Shown here in pieces: positions 36,676 through 45,724 of a stretch of DNA of 56,383 nt (positions are counted from its first letter, which is position 1; every line of letters begins with the position of its first letter). A program made the position numbers and the translations under genes. Location: the NCBI RefSeq assembly GCF_030812855.1, contig NZ_JAUSTK010000034.1:1-56383 (forward strand). Direction: 5' to 3'. This stretch comes from Paenibacillus wynnii (GTDB taxonomy: Bacteria; Bacillota; Bacilli; Paenibacillales; Paenibacillaceae). A model generated the notes under the pieces. It made no database searches. It saw only the letters and a program-made list of their open reading frames with translations, and was not told where the DNA came from.

Positions 36676-37266
36676 ATGGCCCAGCGACGATTAGCTACAG
36701 AATATGTGAATGCTACTTTGCAAATGACAGAATTTCAGATGAACCAGTTCCTGCGCTCAGCCGATACCAGCTTCATCAGTCACCGTGTGAAAGTACTCGG
36801 GGCCGGTGAACAAGAAATTGTGCTTGGAGCAGCCGGAGGAGAGGAAGTTCACTTATCTTTTGCTCGAAATGGTGGTCTTTATGTTTGCGTGCTGTCTTGC
36901 CGGGTGGTCAACCCTCATCTCAACAATATCATCCGGAAGCTATTCATCACCTATAAGGGCACGGGAACAGTGAACCGTATCTACAAGGGACTCATAATGA
37001 TGTATTATTATGAACAAGGTTCCGTCCGCCAGATCTCTGAGGTGACAGCAGACGGTAACAAGCTGGTGTATCAATATAAGTATTCTGTAGCAGAAATGCT
37101 GCGCCTGTATCAATCTGACTTCATAGAACGGGAGATTGAAGGCTTGCGCAGGGAAGTTAATGTTCTGCTTGATGTACGCAATATGACCCATCGTGAGAGT
37201 GAACTAAGAGAGATAGATTCTACTCTTGAAGCTTTAGCAGTACGCTTATTTCAATTGGAAGTCTGA
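36676..37266 (+). CDS. Conserved hypothetical protein downstream of engB
   Basis: A 196-residue soluble protein I do not recognise with certainty. It has no signal peptide or membrane segment. A beta-rich middle ('HRVKVLGAGEQEIVLGAAGGEEVHLSF' region) is followed by a helical, coiled-coil-like C-terminus ('IEREIEGLRREVNVLLDVRN'). A TATAAT at 36634-36639 lies upstream, the ribosome site is GAGGCGATTCC, and a very strong terminator follows. It is a single-gene unit between engB and the polysaccharide locus. Confidence 0.75.
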   Translation: MAQRRLATEYVNATLQMTEFQMNQFLRSADTSFISHRVKVLGAGEQEIVLGAAGGEEVHLSFARNGGLYVCVLSCRVVNPHLNNIIRKLFITYKGTGTVNRIYKGLIMMYYYEQGSVRQISEVTADGNKLVYQYKYSVAEMLRLYQSDFIEREIEGLRREVNVLLDVRNMTHRESELREIDSTLEALAVRLFQLEV

Positions 37267-37288
37267 TGTATGAACTCATTTTATATCG

Positions 37289-37364
<76 letters not shown>

Positions 37365-37406
37365 AAAAAACCTAAAAATTTAACAGAAAGGAACCGATAT
37401 AAAAGT

Positions 37407-38198
37407 ATGATAGATATTCATTGTCACATATTACCTTTTATGGATGACGGGGCTTCCGACTGGGAAGCTGCTCTCGTTATGGCCCGGGAAGCCGAACGAG
37501 ACGGGATTACCACGATTATTGCTACACCACATCATGCCAATGGACAGTATATGAATCCGGCCCCTAATATAGGGCAGGCGGTCAAACTGTTCAATGAAAA
37601 ACTTCGCCAGAGTGATAGCTCACTGCTTGTTCTTCCCGGTCAGGAGATCCGTATCTACGGAGATCTTCTGAATGATTTGGAGAAGGGGACATTGCTGAGC
37701 CTTGCAGATTCGCGTTATATTCTGCTGGAAATGCCTTCTTCACGTGTGCCTCGTAACATGGAAGAAGTCTGTCACGAATTGATCATTCAGGGTTTCGTAC
37801 CGGTTATTGCCCACCCGGAGCGTAATGCTGAGATTGCTTCTGATCCTTCCAGATTGGAAAGGTTAATAGAGCAGGGATCAATAGGACAAGTAACCGCTCA
37901 GAGCGTTGCCGGGGTCTTCGGCAGCAAGCTGCAGAAGCTATCCCTGGAGCTTTGCCGCAGAAAACTTATCCATGTGGTAGCATCAGATGCCCACGACAGT
38001 GTTCATCGGCCCTTTGGACTATCCGAGGCGTATCGGACTCTGGAAAAAATGATGGGTAAAGAAACTTGTGATTATTTCCGCGAGAATGCCGCGAAGATTG
38101 TCGGAAATAAAGAAATAGGCAGAGGAGGGCCTGATTTAGGAAGAAGGAAGCGTCACAAATTGTTTGTATTTGTAAAAAGACTGCTAGATAAAGAATGA
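37407..38198 (+). CDS. Tyrosine-protein phosphatase CpsB/YwqE (PHP family)
   Basis: This 263-residue manganese-dependent phosphatase dephosphorylates the tyrosine kinase of the polysaccharide locus. The N-terminal metal-binding motif 'MIDIHCHILPFMDDGA' defines ATG 37407; a longer frame upstream only reads through the poly-T. Other PHP motifs are 'IATPHH', 'GQEIRIY', 'PVIAHPERN' and 'ASDAHDS'. The ribosome site GAAAGGAAC is rather far (about 14 bases). First gene of the locus; in contrast to most cps operons, an SLH gene separates it from the kinase. Confidence 0.9.
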   Translation: MIDIHCHILPFMDDGASDWEAALVMAREAERDGITTIIATPHHANGQYMNPAPNIGQAVKLFNEKLRQSDSSLLVLPGQEIRIYGDLLNDLEKGTLLSLADSRYILLEMPSSRVPRNMEEVCHELIIQGFVPVIAHPERNAEIASDPSRLERLIEQGSIGQVTAQSVAGVFGSKLQKLSLELCRRKLIHVVASDAHDSVHRPFGLSEAYRTLEKMMGKETCDYFRENAAKIVGNKEIGRGGPDLGRRKRHKLFVFVKRLLDKE

Positions 38199-38204
38199 TA
38201 TAAT
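38196..38204 (+). promoter_or_regulatory. Extended -10 promoter for the SLH gene
   Basis: TG-A-TATAAT overlaps the end of the phosphatase gene. No good -35 box is seen. It leaves a leader of about 100 bases before TTG 38312. Confidence 0.5.
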
Positions 38205-38311
38205 GGGTTTTATTGGATTAGAATTGCATATTTCCCTGTAATAGATGATAGGTTTGCAGAACTAGTAAATTGGGTTTATCAATAATAATACATATAAAGA
38301 GGTGCTTAAAT

Positions 38312-40321
38312 TTGAGTATTAAGAAGAAGCTAGTAGTATCAACAATGGCAGTAAGTATGGCGGCTGCATCCGTGGCTGGACTTCCACTAGGTATCAATGG
38401 ATTCGCAAAGCAAGTTGGAATCGTAGGAACAGCTTCCGCAGCGACTAGCGGGAATTTTGCTGATCTGAAGGCTCGTGCAACAACTCTTTATGGAAGTCTG
38501 AGTGAAACAGATAGACAAATCCTTCGTGATTTCCGCGCTGAGCTTCAAGGGCTTGACAAAACTGAGCTGGAAGCTATTTTTGCACCTGTTCTAGCACAAC
38601 TTAGTTTTTTGGATGATAACGATAAAACTGCATTGTTCAACTTATACATAGAGGTAGTTACTTCGGTATATACCCCTGATTATTCCGCAGTAACTGACAT
38701 TTTAGACTCTCCTAACTATCAATCTTATGAAGATGTCCTTAAGAAAATCGGTGCAGAAGCTGGTATTACAGGTCTTTCAGTGAATGAAGTTTATAACTTT
38801 GTGTTCGGTGCTTCCGGAGTGGAGCAACAGTTGATTACCCTATTCAAAGGTAAAAAAGAAGCAGATTTGCTGGCGATTGCCCTTGATTCGAATAGCACGC
38901 AGGCTCTAGAAGCTAAAGCAATTGTTCTTGACAGCCAAATTGGTACTGCTAACTATACGTTGAGAGCGGCTCTGAACAAACTCGGCATCACCTCAGAAAT
39001 GCTGTCAGCTACCAAGGCAAATCTTGAAGCTGAAGCATCCGTAACTCAAGAAAAACTTGCAACCCTGGTGTTGGCGCAGGCTTATTATAATGCTTATATT
39101 AAGACTACTATTGTTAATCCTCCAACCGGTGGCATTGTGACTCCTCCAACTACGACTCTAGAGCAACAATATACTGCTGCTTCAAATCTTGATGTTTCTA
39201 GTCTTGTACAAGTCACAGATGGCAAAGCAACGGTGAAACTGACAGATAGCGACACCATTACAGCAATGACCAAGCTAACTGCCGCGGCTAAGGCGGCCGG
39301 TAAAACAGGTGAACTCACGCTAACTCTGAACGTAGGAACAGTAACTGCTGCAACAGTAGAGGTTCCTCTTTCCAAAGCTATCATTGATGCTGCTAAGGCC
39401 AATGGAATTACCAATGTTGCTGTTACCTTCAACGGCTTGACTGTAACGATTCCGGTATCTCAATTCAGCGCAGCACTTGCATTGACTGTATCCACAGTAA
39501 ATGACAATGCGGCTACATCTGTTACCAAGATGAAACTGGCTTCAAATGTCTATGAATTCAAATTAACTGTTGATGGTGTGGTTACTACATCCTTCAAACG
39601 GCCGATTCAATTCAAACTTCCGCTGAAGAATGTTCCAGGCTTGGATAAAGAACTCCTGTCCGTTGCTAAGATTGTATACGGAGACCTTCAATACCAAGGC
39701 GGAGTAGTTGAGGGTGATTTCATCGTTGAACCCCGCGATACATTCTCTTCCTACGTTGTAGTAGAGAACAAAGTCACTTTCAATGATATCGCCAGTGTAC
39801 AAGCATGGGCAGGTAAACAAATTCAAGTAGTAGCCGCTAAAGGTGCCATTGAAGGTGTTGGACAAGACAAATTCGCTCCGAAGAGCAATGTTACCCGCGC
39901 GGAATTCGCAAAAATGTTGATCCGTGCTCTGAACTTGGAGAACAACTCGGCAACACAAAGCTTCACGGATGTGAGTTCTTCCGCTTGGTACGCTCCATAT
40001 GTAGCTGTTGCTGCTGAGAAGGGAATCATTACTGGACGTAGCGCTTCCCAGTTTGATCCGAATGCAACGATCACTCGTGCTGAAATGGCGACAATGATCT
40101 CACGCGCTTTGAAATCCATTAATCCTTCCCTTACATCGGATGCAACAGCAATCAGCAAATTCTCGGACGCTGCTAAGATCAGTGCTTCCCTGAAGGGCGG
40201 AGTGGCATTCGCAGCTAGTAATAACCTGGTAATCGGCAACGGTGGTAAGTTTGAGCCTAACAAAACAGCTACTCGTGCTGAAGCCGCAGTAATCATCTAT
40301 CGTACTATGAACTTCAAGTAG
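38312..40321 (+). CDS. S-layer-homology (SLH) domain surface protein
   Basis: About 669 residues; TTG 38312 is chosen because AGAGGTG lies seven bases upstream and the signal peptide begins there ('SIKKKLVVSTMAVSMAAAS ... TASAA'). A helical domain (about 45-260) precedes a Pro/Thr linker ('NPPTGGIVTPPTTT'), beta-rich modules, and three C-terminal SLH modules from about residue 500 ('FNDIASVQAW', 'FTDVSSSAWYAPYV', 'FSDAAKISASLK', each with 'TRAE'). SLH modules bind pyruvylated wall polysaccharide. Its place between the phosphatase and kinase suggests that it is coordinated with polysaccharide export. Confidence 0.93.
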   Translation: MSIKKKLVVSTMAVSMAAASVAGLPLGINGFAKQVGIVGTASAATSGNFADLKARATTLYGSLSETDRQILRDFRAELQGLDKTELEAIFAPVLAQLSFLDDNDKTALFNLYIEVVTSVYTPDYSAVTDILDSPNYQSYEDVLKKIGAEAGITGLSVNEVYNFVFGASGVEQQLITLFKGKKEADLLAIALDSNSTQALEAKAIVLDSQIGTANYTLRAALNKLGITSEMLSATKANLEAEASVTQEKLATLVLAQAYYNAYIKTTIVNPPTGGIVTPPTTTLEQQYTAASNLDVSSLVQVTDGKATVKLTDSDTITAMTKLTAAAKAAGKTGELTLTLNVGTVTAATVEVPLSKAIIDAAKANGITNVAVTFNGLTVTIPVSQFSAALALTVSTVNDNAATSVTKMKLASNVYEFKLTVDGVVTTSFKRPIQFKLPLKNVPGLDKELLSVAKIVYGDLQYQGGVVEGDFIVEPRDTFSSYVVVENKVTFNDIASVQAWAGKQIQVVAAKGAIEGVGQDKFAPKSNVTRAEFAKMLIRALNLENNSATQSFTDVSSSAWYAPYVAVAAEKGIITGRSASQFDPNATITRAEMATMISRALKSINPSLTSDATAISKFSDAAKISASLKGGVAFAASNNLVIGNGGKFEPNKTATRAEAAVIIYRTMNFK

Positions 40322-40347
40322 AATAGTATTCTCAAAGTACAAAGTGA

Positions 40348-40383
40348 GCCTCCTCTCATGAAGGTGAGAGGGGGCGCTTTTTT
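40348..40383 (+). terminator. Terminator of the SLH protein gene
   Basis: GCCTCCTCTCA and TGAGAGGGGGC form an 11-bp stem with a 6-base loop, then GCTTTTTTT. Confidence 0.85.
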
Positions 40384-40429
40384 AGGATTAGTATTATATA
40401 TTACAGAAACCGCTTGGAGGTAATTTTAC

Positions 40430-41215
40430 TTGTCATCACAAGAATTGGATCTTCGCGACTATTTCCGGATCATTCAAAAGAGGCTCTGGCTTATTGTCAG
40501 CATTGTTGTTGTAGTGTGCGCATTTGCCGGGGTGTACAGCCTGTATATCAAAAAACCGGTGTACGAAGCTTCCACAAAAATTATCGTTAACCAGACTCCG
40601 ACACAGTCAACGGTGGCGCAGCTCGATTTGAATCAAATCAATACCAATATCCAACTCATTAATACCTATAAGGAAATTATTAAGACTCCTGCCATACTAG
40701 ATGTCGTTACGAAGGATTATCCGCAATTCAATGTTACTACTGAAGAACTTATGAAGAAGGTCAATGTCAGCTCTGTAAATAATACGCAGGTGATGACACT
40801 TGTCGTTAGAGATAATTCCTATTCACGGGCTGCTGAGATTGTGAACGCCATATCTTTGGTGTTCAAGCAGGAGATTCCATCCCTGTTCAATGTGCAGAAC
40901 GTATCGATACTGAATGAAGCGAAGGTTAATCCTCCAATCGCTCCAGGCCCGGTGGAACCCAATGTAGTTCTTAACCTGGCTATCGCTTTCATAGTATCCG
41001 TGATGATTGGTTTGGGGATCTCCTTCCTGCTGGAATATTTGGATGATACCTTGAAGACAGAAGCGGATATTGAGCAATATCTCGGTCTGCCAACATTAGC
41101 AATGATTACGAGAGTTGGGCAAGATGAATTCAATAAGGGAGCAGGGGTAGAGACTCAGGCTCTGCAATCCACCAGAAGAGCGGGGGAACTAGAGAATGTC
41201 ACAGCAACTAAGTAA
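40430..41215 (+). CDS. Wzz/CapA-type chain-length regulator and kinase activator
   Basis: This 261-residue membrane protein has a TTG start at 40430 behind TTGGAGG. A Wzz domain begins with 'DLRDYFRIIQKRLWLIVSIVVVV' (first helix about 18-38), followed by an extracellular segment and a second helix near 'LAIAFIVSVMIGLGISFLL' (about 180-198) with the typical 'NPPIAPGPVEPN' proline segment before it. The cytoplasmic tail activates the BY-kinase. It overlaps the kinase gene by 20 bases. Confidence 0.93.
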   Translation: MSSQELDLRDYFRIIQKRLWLIVSIVVVVCAFAGVYSLYIKKPVYEASTKIIVNQTPTQSTVAQLDLNQINTNIQLINTYKEIIKTPAILDVVTKDYPQFNVTTEELMKKVNVSSVNNTQVMTLVVRDNSYSRAAEIVNAISLVFKQEIPSLFNVQNVSILNEAKVNPPIAPGPVEPNVVLNLAIAFIVSVMIGLGISFLLEYLDDTLKTEADIEQYLGLPTLAMITRVGQDEFNKGAGVETQALQSTRRAGELENVTATK

Positions 41216-41882
41216 ACAACGCCAACTGATTACACTGACAAACCCGCGTTCTCCGGTATCAGAAGCCTTTCGCGCACTGCGTACCAACATTGATTTCTCA
41301 TCTGTAGATGAGAGAATTCAAGTGATCATGGTGACTTCGTCCGGACCTGAGGAAGGGAAATCGACGATTTCAGGGAATTTGGCCGCCTCTTATGCACTGA
41401 GTGATAAGAAAGTCTTATTGATAGATGCCGACTTGCGTAAACCAACAGCACATAAGACATTCACGCTCAGCAACCGTTATGGATTATCTTCTTTACTGTC
41501 TCAGCAAATTGGCATTGAAGATGCAGTTCAGGTTACTACTATACCGAATCTTTCCATAATGACATCAGGCCCTATACCTCCTAATCCGGCTGAAATGATG
41601 GCTTCGAATCGAATGACCTCCGTAATTCAGGAGCTCCGCCAAAGGTATGATGTGATTATTATCGATACCCCACCGCTATTGGCGGTTACAGATGCTCAGA
41701 TTGTGGCTTCCAAGAGTGACGGTGTCATTATGGTAGTCAGCTACGGCAAGGTTAAGCGGGATATCGCTGTTAAGGCTAAAGCCAACCTGGATCGTGTGGG
41801 TGCAAGAATGCTTGGTGTGGTTATGAATAACGTTAAGCGAAAAGCCAGTGAAGGGTACTACTATTATTATTATGGCAATTGA
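41196..41882 (+). CDS. Bacterial tyrosine kinase CpsD/YwqD
   Basis: This 228-residue BY-kinase controls polysaccharide chain length and export. Walker A is 'SSGPEEGKST' (about 48-57), Walker A' 'VLLIDADLRKP', and Walker B 'VIIIDTPPLL'. The C-terminus has six consecutive tyrosines ('EGYYYYYYGN'), the autophosphorylation cluster. The separate Wzz partner is the Firmicute arrangement. The opposing phosphatase lies 3 kb upstream. Confidence 0.95.
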   Translation: MSQQLSKQRQLITLTNPRSPVSEAFRALRTNIDFSSVDERIQVIMVTSSGPEEGKSTISGNLAASYALSDKKVLLIDADLRKPTAHKTFTLSNRYGLSSLLSQQIGIEDAVQVTTIPNLSIMTSGPIPPNPAEMMASNRMTSVIQELRQRYDVIIIDTPPLLAVTDAQIVASKSDGVIMVVSYGKVKRDIAVKAKANLDRVGARMLGVVMNNVKRKASEGYYYYYYGN

Positions 41883-41926
41883 GTTGAATGTTTTTACGGA
41901 AAATTGTTATTTTTGGAGGCACCAAA

Positions 41927-43759
41927 ATGACAGCGAAATCTAGAGTGATCTTTTTATTCATCGTTGATCTTTTGATCATATGGTTTAGTTTTGTTAGCTC
42001 CTATCTGTTCCGATTCATAAATCATATACCTCCAGATTATTTCACTCAAATGATTCAGATGGGTGTCATTTCAACCCTAACCTTCGGGGGAAGTCTTATT
42101 TATTTTGGACTTTATCGGCGGGTGTGGCAGTATGCGAGTATTGGGGAAATAATATCAGTAGTTAAGGCTATTGCGGTGGGAGCAGTCCTCTCTTACAGCA
42201 TAGCCTACCTTTGTCTTCCGGAACGTGTGCCCTTTGGCGTAGAAGTGCGGGCGATGGAGACCATCCTGCTGTTGGTGGGGGGTGTTCGTTTCTTGTGGAG
42301 AGTATTCCGCACTGAGCGTATCAATTATGAGGACACCAGAACGCACACGCTTATTGTAGGAGCAGGGGATTGCGGAACGCTTATTGCCAAGGAAATGATG
42401 GGGCCTTCTTTTGCACACACGAGGCTGATTGGATTTATTGACGACAGCCCTAACAAGTACCACATGTCAATTCTAGGGATTCCCGTCCTGGGAAACCGTT
42501 ATGCGATCCCGAGTGTGGTTAAGGATAGAGATATTCATGAGATCATTATTGCGATACCTTCCGTCTCCAGAACTGAAATATCCGAAATCATTAAGCTCTC
42601 CAAGACGACAGGGGCCAAGCTTAAGATTATCCCGGCACTGAACGATCTTATAGCAGGCAAAATATCCGTCAAGAAGCTGAGAGATGTAAGTGTAGAGGAT
42701 TTACTGGGACGTGAGCCTGTTGTAGCGGACCTCAACAGTATTCTTGATTATGTCCATCATAAGACAGTACTGGTTACAGGGGCAGGTGGATCTATAGGCT
42801 CAGAGCTGTGTCGCCAGATTGCCCCCTTCATGCCGGACAAGCTGCTGCTGTTAGGGCATGGTGAGAATAGTATTTACACGATTGAAATGGAGTTGCGTAA
42901 GAGCTGCCCGGATATAAATATAGTTACAGTTATAGCGGATGTACAAGATCGTACACGTATGATGGACGTATTCCGCAGCTACAAGCCGAATGTGGTCTTT
43001 CATGCGGCAGCACACAAACACGTTCCCTTGATGGAGCGAAATCCTGCTGAAGCTATCAAAAATAATGTATTCGGTACTCGCAATGTGGCCGACTGTGCGG
43101 ATAAATTCGGGTCAGAAAGATTTGTAATGATCTCTTCAGATAAGGCGGTTAACCCAACCAGTGTGATGGGGGCAACCAAGCGGATTGCGGAGATGTATGT
43201 ACAATCTCTCAACGATTTAAGTCAAACCAAGTTCTCAGCAGTTCGCTTCGGCAACGTACTTGGTAGTCGAGGCAGTGTAATCCCGGCGTTCAAGCAACAG
43301 ATTGCTGCCGGTGGTCCTGTTACCGTTACCCATCCAGAGATGATCCGGTATTTCATGACTATACCTGAGGCGGTACAGCTTGTTATTCAGTCCGGTTCAT
43401 TCGCGAAAGGCGGCGAAGTCTTCGTGCTGGATATGGGTGAACCGGTAAAGATTCTAACTTTGGCTGAGGATTTAATTACTTTATCCGGCTATGAGCCTTA
43501 TAAGGACATTGATATTAAGTTCTCCGGCATTCGCGAGGGCGAGAAGCTGTACGAAGAGCTGCTGACCGATGAGGAAAACTTAGGCTCTACACATCATGGC
43601 AGGATTTTTATCGGAAGACCGAATGTGATCAGCCAGAACCAACTGGAGCTTGAATTCAAACGTTTGGAACGTGTGCTTACCGAGGATGGGGAAGCGATAC
43701 GCGAAGTCATTAATCAGATTGTCCCCATGCAGCCCGTCGCTCAAGCAGCAAGTAGCTAA
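41927..43759 (+). CDS. CapD/EpsC-type nucleoside-diphosphate-sugar dehydratase/epimerase
   Basis: This 610-residue membrane protein is of the CapD/PglF/WbpM kind, probably a UDP-GlcNAc 4,6-dehydratase. ATG 41927 has TGGAGGCACC upstream. Four N-terminal helices (about 5-110) precede a CoA-binding-like Rossmann fold ('VGAGDCGTLIAKEM') and the catalytic SDR domain ('VTGAGGSIGSELCRQ', about 282-296; 'HAAAHKHVPLME'; 'SSDKAVNPTSVMGATKR'). The product would feed synthesis of rare amino sugars such as bacillosamine or fucosamine types. Confidence 0.92.
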   Translation: MTAKSRVIFLFIVDLLIIWFSFVSSYLFRFINHIPPDYFTQMIQMGVISTLTFGGSLIYFGLYRRVWQYASIGEIISVVKAIAVGAVLSYSIAYLCLPERVPFGVEVRAMETILLLVGGVRFLWRVFRTERINYEDTRTHTLIVGAGDCGTLIAKEMMGPSFAHTRLIGFIDDSPNKYHMSILGIPVLGNRYAIPSVVKDRDIHEIIIAIPSVSRTEISEIIKLSKTTGAKLKIIPALNDLIAGKISVKKLRDVSVEDLLGREPVVADLNSILDYVHHKTVLVTGAGGSIGSELCRQIAPFMPDKLLLLGHGENSIYTIEMELRKSCPDINIVTVIADVQDRTRMMDVFRSYKPNVVFHAAAHKHVPLMERNPAEAIKNNVFGTRNVADCADKFGSERFVMISSDKAVNPTSVMGATKRIAEMYVQSLNDLSQTKFSAVRFGNVLGSRGSVIPAFKQQIAAGGPVTVTHPEMIRYFMTIPEAVQLVIQSGSFAKGGEVFVLDMGEPVKILTLAEDLITLSGYEPYKDIDIKFSGIREGEKLYEELLTDEENLGSTHHGRIFIGRPNVISQNQLELEFKRLERVLTEDGEAIREVINQIVPMQPVAQAASS

Positions 43760-43783
43760 CTAATTTATAACGGGGGATACATT

Positions 43784-44407
43784 ATGTTCAATAAAAGATG
43801 GAAAAGGGTATTGCTGTGGGTTCTATCAGTTATTGTTGTGTTAGGAGTTGGAGGCTTATTCGCCGCTAACTATGCTGTAGATAAATTGATGAATTCCATG
43901 GTTGGAGGCTTCGATGTAGAGTCAGAGAATATTGTGGATAGCCAAGTAGAAGGAACGACACCTGTGGTTACTAATACAACTACTGCTCCAACCGCTTCTA
44001 TAGAAGACGGAAACAATGTTCAAGCTGAAGCTGGTCAGGACAAGCCGGAAACTACCGCGACCGTAACCCCAGCACCTTCAGTAACTGGTGAATCCTCCAA
44101 TAGCGGATATACCGCACAGATCTCAACAGATAAAGCTAAGAAGATTCAAGAAAATGTAACTGTAAAAGAGAAGGCAGATGTGGTCTCTATCGTGTTAGGC
44201 CAGTTAAGCGTCTCAGATATCAATTACCTCAAAGAACTAGCCAGTGGAGGTTTATCCATAGACGAGAAGCGCGAAGCACGCTCTATTATTCTCAGTAAAG
44301 TATCAGAGCAGCAGTATAACGAGCTAGCACAAATTGCTAAGAAGTACGGAGTTAGCCAAGGGAAAACACGCGATCAGGTATTAGGAGAAGAAAGCGGGAG
44401 TGAATAA
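43784..44407 (+). CDS. Membrane-anchored envelope protein of unknown function
   Basis: A 207-residue protein with an N-terminal membrane anchor (about residues 8-28) and a low-complexity Thr/Pro/Glu linker (about 50-110). A small helical C-terminal domain ('VSIVLGQLSVSDINYLKEL', 'IDEKREARSIILSKVSEQQYNELAQIAKKYG') follows. The extracellular domain may contact wall or polysaccharide. I do not recognise the family. It overlaps nothing and is followed directly by the next gene (2-base gap). Confidence 0.8.
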   Translation: MFNKRWKRVLLWVLSVIVVLGVGGLFAANYAVDKLMNSMVGGFDVESENIVDSQVEGTTPVVTNTTTAPTASIEDGNNVQAEAGQDKPETTATVTPAPSVTGESSNSGYTAQISTDKAKKIQENVTVKEKADVVSIVLGQLSVSDINYLKELASGGLSIDEKREARSIILSKVSEQQYNELAQIAKKYGVSQGKTRDQVLGEESGSE

Positions 44408-44409
44408 TT

Positions 44410-45441
44410 GTGAGAAAAGTGAGATATCCAGCAGCGCTATTAAGTCTATTCTTGTTGATCAGTATGGCACCATTAACAGTATCGGCTCCGGCCAATGTGT
44501 CAGCAGCTACTATAAATAAGAGCACCAATACAATCAAAGTTCAAAATATGAATGTGAAGCTGACGTTTGACGGAGTAGTTATGCAGCCGCCTGCGGGGCA
44601 GTATGTGTTCATTTACAACAATACAACCTACGTTCCATTGCGCTTCGTTTCCTATGCCTTGCAGAAAAGTGTTAGCTGGGATGCCAAGAACGTAAAGGTT
44701 ACCGTAGCTGAGCCAAGCAGTGCAGAGCTTGTCGTTATTAAGGAATATTTAATGAATGCAACGAACGATAATAGCGCTTCTACGACTTCGAAGAACATTA
44801 TCCTAAATCGTGTTAAAGCAAGTTATGGATTTAATGGTACGTCCAAGAGTGTACCCACGGGTCAATCCAGTTATCTCTTGAACGGTTCGTTATACGTACC
44901 TCTTCGCTTCCTATCGGAGTCCGTGGGAAATGAAATCATGTGGGATCAGAAATCGATGACGATTACCGCAGCTTCAGCTTCTTATAAAGCGCAGACTGCT
45001 GCCGGCGGCAAAGATACCACCACAAACAACAGCGGTAAGGACACTAATGGAGCAGCGGCAACACCTGCCCCGACCACTGGAGCAACTGGTGGAGGTTCTG
45101 CAGGAGCGGGTGGAGGAACAGCAAAAGCTTCATATGAATCCATTACCAGTGACACTGAAGCCAAGCTGAACGCACTTCAATCAGAGAGCCGATCCACCTT
45201 GATAGCTATTGCGATTGAGTATGTGTCTGCTAAAGATGCTGCTAGCAAAGCAAGTATCAAAGCCAGAGGCGTGCAGCAGTTGTCCTCATTTACTTCCAGC
45301 TTCAACAGCATATTGTCCGACGCCGAATCTAAACTCCAAGCGGGTGGATACGACACGGGAATTATTAGCCAATATAGAGCCGAGTTCGAAGCTCAGCTTC
45401 AAGAAGGTCAGACCATAGCAGATAAAATGGCGGATAGATAA
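44410..45441 (+). CDS. Secreted protein with copper amine oxidase N-terminal-like domains
   Basis: A 343-residue secreted protein starting at GTG 44410 (ribosome site GGGAGTG). A signal peptide ends near 'VSAPANVSAA'. Two copies of the stalk-domain motif follow ('YVPLRFVSYALQKSVSWD' and 'YVPLRFLSESVGNEIMWD'), then a Gly/Thr/Ala-rich linker and a helical C-terminus (about 235-343). These domains are abundant in Paenibacillus envelope proteins; no oxidase function is implied. The same domain type occurs in the pst operon protein at 11 kb. Its role in the polysaccharide locus is unknown. Confidence 0.85.
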   Translation: MRKVRYPAALLSLFLLISMAPLTVSAPANVSAATINKSTNTIKVQNMNVKLTFDGVVMQPPAGQYVFIYNNTTYVPLRFVSYALQKSVSWDAKNVKVTVAEPSSAELVVIKEYLMNATNDNSASTTSKNIILNRVKASYGFNGTSKSVPTGQSSYLLNGSLYVPLRFLSESVGNEIMWDQKSMTITAASASYKAQTAAGGKDTTTNNSGKDTNGAAATPAPTTGATGGGSAGAGGGTAKASYESITSDTEAKLNALQSESRSTLIAIAIEYVSAKDAASKASIKARGVQQLSSFTSSFNSILSDAESKLQAGGYDTGIISQYRAEFEAQLQEGQTIADKMADR

Positions 45442-45464
45442 CAATCTAAAGTGAGGTTATCCTA

Positions 45465-45689
45465 ATGAGATTAAGAGAATTATTAACTGTGGTAGAAGCT
45501 AACATTACGCTTGAAATATCAGGATTAAATGAAGAGTACGTTACGAAAAAGGACATTCCTGAATTTCGTATGAACTCGGAAGTCAACGGACTTAATGCCA
45601 TTGAGAATGGATTGATGATCAAGCTGGCTGAGCCCAAGAAAGTACCAACCTTAGAGGAATTAGGGTATTCCTTTGAGGTTGGGGTTTAA
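45465..45689 (+). CDS. Small hypothetical protein (74 residues)
   Basis: A short soluble protein beginning 'MRLRELLTVVEANITLEISG' with a TGAGGT ribosome site. It sits in a 280-base gap between the secreted stalk-domain protein and the sugar transferase, on the same strand and in operon spacing. It contains no membrane segment or known motif. Confidence 0.6.
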   Translation: MRLRELLTVVEANITLEISGLNEEYVTKKDIPEFRMNSEVNGLNAIENGLMIKLAEPKKVPTLEELGYSFEVGV

Positions 45690-45724
45690 AGAATCTAGTG
45701 GCCTTTTCAGATCGGGGGATAATT

